Assembly (NCBI GenBank): GCA_025934435.1
Contig: JAICYB010000021.1
Span: forward strand, 1 to 48,173
DNA: 48,173 bases
Reading direction: 5' to 3'
Source: Actinomycetes bacterium
GTDB taxonomy: Bacteria; Actinomycetota; JAICYB01
The translations under genes and the position numbers were made by a program. Below, one piece after another: positions 45,869-48,173 of the stretch (positions are counted from its first letter, which is position 1; every line of letters begins with the position of its first letter). Under the pieces are notes generated by a model. That model did not search any database, was not told the DNA's origin, and was given only the letters and a program-made list of their open reading frames with translations.

Positions 45869-46258
45869 ATGGCGCGGGTTCTGGTCGTAGACGACGACCC
45901 TGATCTGCTGACCCTCGTCGAGCTGCAGCTTCGCCATCACGGCCATCAGGTCGCGACGGCGAACGGCGGCGAGCAAGCGCTCGCCTACGTCGAGACGAAT
46001 GGGCGGCCGGATGTCGCCGTCCTCGACGTCGCGATGCCCGGGATGAACGGCTTCGAGCTTCTCGAGACGCTGCGGAGGCGTCCGGCGACGGCCGACCTGC
46101 CCGCGGTGTTCCTGAGCGCGCGGGTGAGTCCGCGCGACATCGACAAGGGACGCTCGCTCGACGCGCTCTATCTGACGAAGCCCTACGTGATGCACGCGCT
46201 CCTCGAAGCGATCGACAAGCTCGTCGCCGAGGGCATGCCGGCTGCCGCTGGGGGATAG
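45869..46258 (+). CDS. Single-domain response regulator (CheY-like), 129 aa
   Basis: Receiver domain only: acidic D8-D9-D10, phospho-acceptor D53 in 'VAVLDVAMPGMNGFELLETL', Thr/Ser in 'VFLSARV' and the Lys in 'LYLTKPYVMHALLEAI'. No output domain. It probably receives phosphate from the divergent three-PAS kinase and acts by protein contact or as a relay. ATG 45869 has GGAGG at 45857-45861; the open frame to 45611 lies inside the kinase gene. Confidence 0.93.
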   Translation: MARVLVVDDDPDLLTLVELQLRHHGHQVATANGGEQALAYVETNGRPDVAVLDVAMPGMNGFELLETLRRRPATADLPAVFLSARVSPRDIDKGRSLDALYLTKPYVMHALLEAIDKLVAEGMPAAAGG

Positions 46259-46264
46259 GACCCG

Positions 46265-46270
46265 TATCCT
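46265..46270 (+). promoter_or_regulatory. -10 box for prfA
   Basis: TATCCT, 7 nt before GTG 46278, as for comF and hpf; predicts a leaderless prfA mRNA. Confidence 0.4.
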
Positions 46271-46277
46271 CGCCTCT

Positions 46278-47336
46278 GTGATGGAGGCGTCCCAGATCGC
46301 GAAGCTCGACGACATGAAGGCCGAGCACGAACGTCTGCTCGGCGAACTCGGCTCGCCCGAGGTCGCTTCCGATCACCAGGCGTACGCGAAGGTCGCGCGG
46401 CGAGCGTCCGAGCTCGAGGACGTCGTCCGAACCTACGACGACTACCGCGATGCCGTCGCGGAGAAGACGGAAGCGGAAGAGCTTCTGCACGAGACGCACG
46501 GCGACGACGAGCGCGACTTCTACCGCGAGACGCTCGCGCAAGCGGAGAGCCGGGCGGCCGACCTCGAAGCGAAGCTCCGCGAGCATCTCGTTCCGCGCGA
46601 CCCACGCGACGACCGGGCGGTGATCGTCGAGATCCGCGCCGGCGCGGGTGGCGACGAAGCGGCATTGTTCGCCGGTGAGCTGATGCGCATGTACCAGCGT
46701 TTCGCCGAACGCAAAGGCTGGAAGACGGACGTCCTCGACGTGTCGGAAGGCGCGGTCGGCGGCCTGAAGGAAGTCGTGTTCGAGATCGACGGGAAAGGTG
46801 CGTTCTCCGCGCTCCGCCACGAGTCCGGCGTGCACCGCGTGCAGCGTGTGCCCGCGACGGAATCGTCCGGACGGATCCACACATCCACCGACACCGTGGC
46901 CGTGCTACCGGAAGCGGATGAAGTCGAGGTGGAGGTCGATCAGGACGATCTCGAGATCGACACGTACCGCGCGCAGGGGGCCGGCGGGCAGCACGTCAAC
47001 ACGACGGACTCCGCGGTGCGCATCACGCACAAACCGACGGGCCTCGTCGTGACGTGTCAGTCCGAACGTTCGCAGCGACAGAACCGCGATCGCGCGATGC
47101 GCATCCTGTTCGCGCGGCTCAAGGCGCTCGTCGAAGAGCAAGCGCACTCGGAGCTCGCCGCCGAACGACGTTCACAGGTCGGTACGGGCGATCGTTCCGA
47201 GAAGATCCGGACCTACAACTTCCCGCAGAACCGCGTCACCGATCACCGCGCCGGCGTCACCGTGCACGGCATCCAGCAGGTCATGGACGGCGATCTCGAC
47301 GCCATCGTCGAACCGCTCAAGCAGTTGGAACTCTGA
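46278..47336 (+). CDS. prfA: Peptide chain release factor 1, 352 aa
   Basis: Ends translation at UAA and UAG. 'RVPATESSGRIHTSTDTVAV' holds the PAT tripeptide that reads the stop codon, and 'QGAGGQHVNTTDSAVRITHK' the GGQ that triggers peptide release (about residue 236). 'IRAGAGGDEAALFAGELMRM' is a further family mark. Length is normal. GTG 46278 fits the -10 box; ATG 46281 one codon later is equally possible. prmC, which methylates the GGQ glutamine, follows after one base. Confidence 0.97.
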   Translation: MMEASQIAKLDDMKAEHERLLGELGSPEVASDHQAYAKVARRASELEDVVRTYDDYRDAVAEKTEAEELLHETHGDDERDFYRETLAQAESRAADLEAKLREHLVPRDPRDDRAVIVEIRAGAGGDEAALFAGELMRMYQRFAERKGWKTDVLDVSEGAVGGLKEVVFEIDGKGAFSALRHESGVHRVQRVPATESSGRIHTSTDTVAVLPEADEVEVEVDQDDLEIDTYRAQGAGGQHVNTTDSAVRITHKPTGLVVTCQSERSQRQNRDRAMRILFARLKALVEEQAHSELAAERRSQVGTGDRSEKIRTYNFPQNRVTDHRAGVTVHGIQQVMDGDLDAIVEPLKQLEL

Positions 47337-47337
47337 C

Positions 47338-48078
47338 GTGACCGTGCGCGCTCTTCCGCGACACGAGGCGGAACGACTCGAAGCGTTCGTCCGCGGCGTG
47401 ACGTGGAGCGAGCTCTGGTCGCATCGGGACGAACCACTCGACACCGCGCGGTTCGACGAGCTTGTCGCGCGTCGACTCGACGGCGAGCCGCTCGCCTACA
47501 TCACCGGGTCGACCGGTTTCTACGGACTCGAGATCGTGTGCGGACCGGGCGTGCTCGTGCCTCGTCCGGAAACAGAGGTCCTCGTCGACGTCGCGCTCGG
47601 CCTCCTGGCCGACATCGCCTCGCCGACGGTGATCGACATCGGCACCGGGACGGGGTGTATCGCGCTGGCGATCGCGACGAAACGTCCGGACGCGACTGTG
47701 TTCGCGACGGAATCGTCCGGCGCTGCTTGGCTTTGGGCGGAACGGAACCTCGCGGACTCCGGTGTGCGCCTCGTCCTCGGCGATCTCGACGACGGGTGTC
47801 CGGATGCCGACCTCGTCGTCGCCAACCCGCCCTACGTCGAGCTGGGGGCGGAGCTCCCGCCCGACGTCCTGCGCGAGCCGGCCGAAGCGTTGTTCGCCGG
47901 TGAGCGCGGCCTCGATGTCATCGACCGGATCATCGAACGACTTCCGCGTCACGGCGCGGTGGCGCTCGAGATCGGCACGCCGGAGCAGGCGTCCTACGTC
48001 GCGTCCCGACTTCCCGGAGCGCGGATCCGCGACGACCTCACGGTCCGCCCTCGCGTCGTGAGCGCTCCGTGTCGGTAG
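47338..48078 (+). CDS. prmC: Release factor glutamine methyltransferase PrmC, 246 aa
   Basis: Methylates the Gln of the GGQ motif in RF1 and RF2. 'GEPLAYITGSTGFYGLEIVC' and 'VLVPRPETEVLVDVAL' are the PrmC-specific region, 'VIDIGTGTGCIALAIA' the SAM-binding motif I and 'LVVANPPYVEL' the N-P-P-Y substrate motif (about residues 161-164). At 246 aa it is shorter than the usual 275-290; the N-terminal helical domain is reduced to about 45 residues. GTG 47338 starts one base after the prfA stop. Confidence 0.95.
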   Translation: MTVRALPRHEAERLEAFVRGVTWSELWSHRDEPLDTARFDELVARRLDGEPLAYITGSTGFYGLEIVCGPGVLVPRPETEVLVDVALGLLADIASPTVIDIGTGTGCIALAIATKRPDATVFATESSGAAWLWAERNLADSGVRLVLGDLDDGCPDADLVVANPPYVELGAELPPDVLREPAEALFAGERGLDVIDRIIERLPRHGAVALEIGTPEQASYVASRLPGARIRDDLTVRPRVVSAPCR

Positions 48079-48140
48079 AGCAAGCGGTCGCCGCGCGCGG
48101 GCGCGGCGAGCACGGCCTGCTCCCCACCGAAACCCGCTAA
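48069..48140 (+). pseudogene. Broken start of a Sua5/YrdC-like gene at the window edge
   Basis: GTG 48069 overlaps the end of prmC and opens a frame reading 'EQAVAARGRGEHGLLPTETR' before TAA 48138-48140. 'A-x-G-x-x-x-L-L-P-T-E/D-T' is the N-terminus of Sua5-type threonylcarbamoyladenylate synthase, where 'V-Y-G-L' should follow. In mycobacteria this gene comes next after prmC. The stop falls at the position of the expected Tyr codon, and the last 33 bases, with a CCCCCCCC-like run, may be poor contig-end sequence. Confidence 0.5.
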
Positions 48141-48173
48141 GGCAAAGCCCCCCCCAACGACACGCCGGCGGCG

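Overview
The window is GC-rich and reads as a chromosomal segment of a deep-branching member of the Actinomycetota. The evidence is gene order. The run cofE/fbiB - cofD/fbiA - fbiC - DUF3499 - manB - ahcY - comF - hpf - secA, and separately rho - rpmE and prfA - prmC - (sua5), follows the order I know from Mycobacterium (around Rv3240c-Rv3262 and Rv1297-Rv1301). Coenzyme F420 genes, a ThyX thymidylate synthase, protein O-mannosylation genes and many leaderless-looking starts (a TANNNT box 6-8 nt before the start codon) agree with this. The exact class cannot be told from the sequence alone.

Region 1 (1-about 9,200) is the distal part of an integron gene-cassette array. Fifteen intact attC recombination sites of 69-81 bp, each bounded by RYYYAAC-like and GTTRRRY-like core boxes, separate small cassettes. 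No integrase or attI is in the window; by the polarity of the cassettes they should lie to the left. Most cassettes hold one small + strand gene: membrane proteins, PH-like proteins, a PspC-domain protein, a histidine phosphatase, a beta-lactamase-fold serine hydrolase, a possible Abi-alpha (DUF4393)-like protein and a possible HEPN-like protein. Two cassettes carry genes on the opposite strand. The last two carry hicBA toxin-antitoxin pairs, and in both the toxin frame is broken at a GGG run. Two eroded attC remnants mark the end of the array.

Region 2 (about 9,200-14,730) holds the F420 biosynthesis genes: cofE and cofD on the - strand, divergent from a fused cofGH (fbiC), followed by a coiled-coil protein gene. 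Region 3 (14,731-28,300) is for envelope and glycosylation: a giant GT2/membrane/DUF5719 protein, a lipoprotein, a 590-bp gene-free stretch with several hairpins (candidate small RNA and terminators), small zinc-binding proteins, GtrA, a DPM1-like GT2, a double GT-C protein fused to a PMT-type mannosyltransferase with an extracytoplasmic propeller-like insert, phosphomannomutase, Trm112-like, cupin and glyoxalase genes, and a ribbon-helix-helix-like regulator behind a palindrome.

Region 4 (28,300-40,640) is core metabolism, translation and secretion: ahcY, comF, hpf, a LuxR-type response regulator, secA, prfB with a programmed +1 frameshift, then a pair resembling the archaeal cyclic 2,3-diphosphoglycerate pathway (2-phosphoglycerate kinase and cDPG synthetase), a 23-codon mini-ORF, transaldolase/F6P aldolase, rho and rpmE. 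Region 5 (40,640-48,173) has a DEAD-box helicase, thyX, a DUF1385 protein, a divergent three-PAS histidine kinase and single-domain response regulator, prfA, prmC and a broken start of a Sua5-like gene at the window edge.
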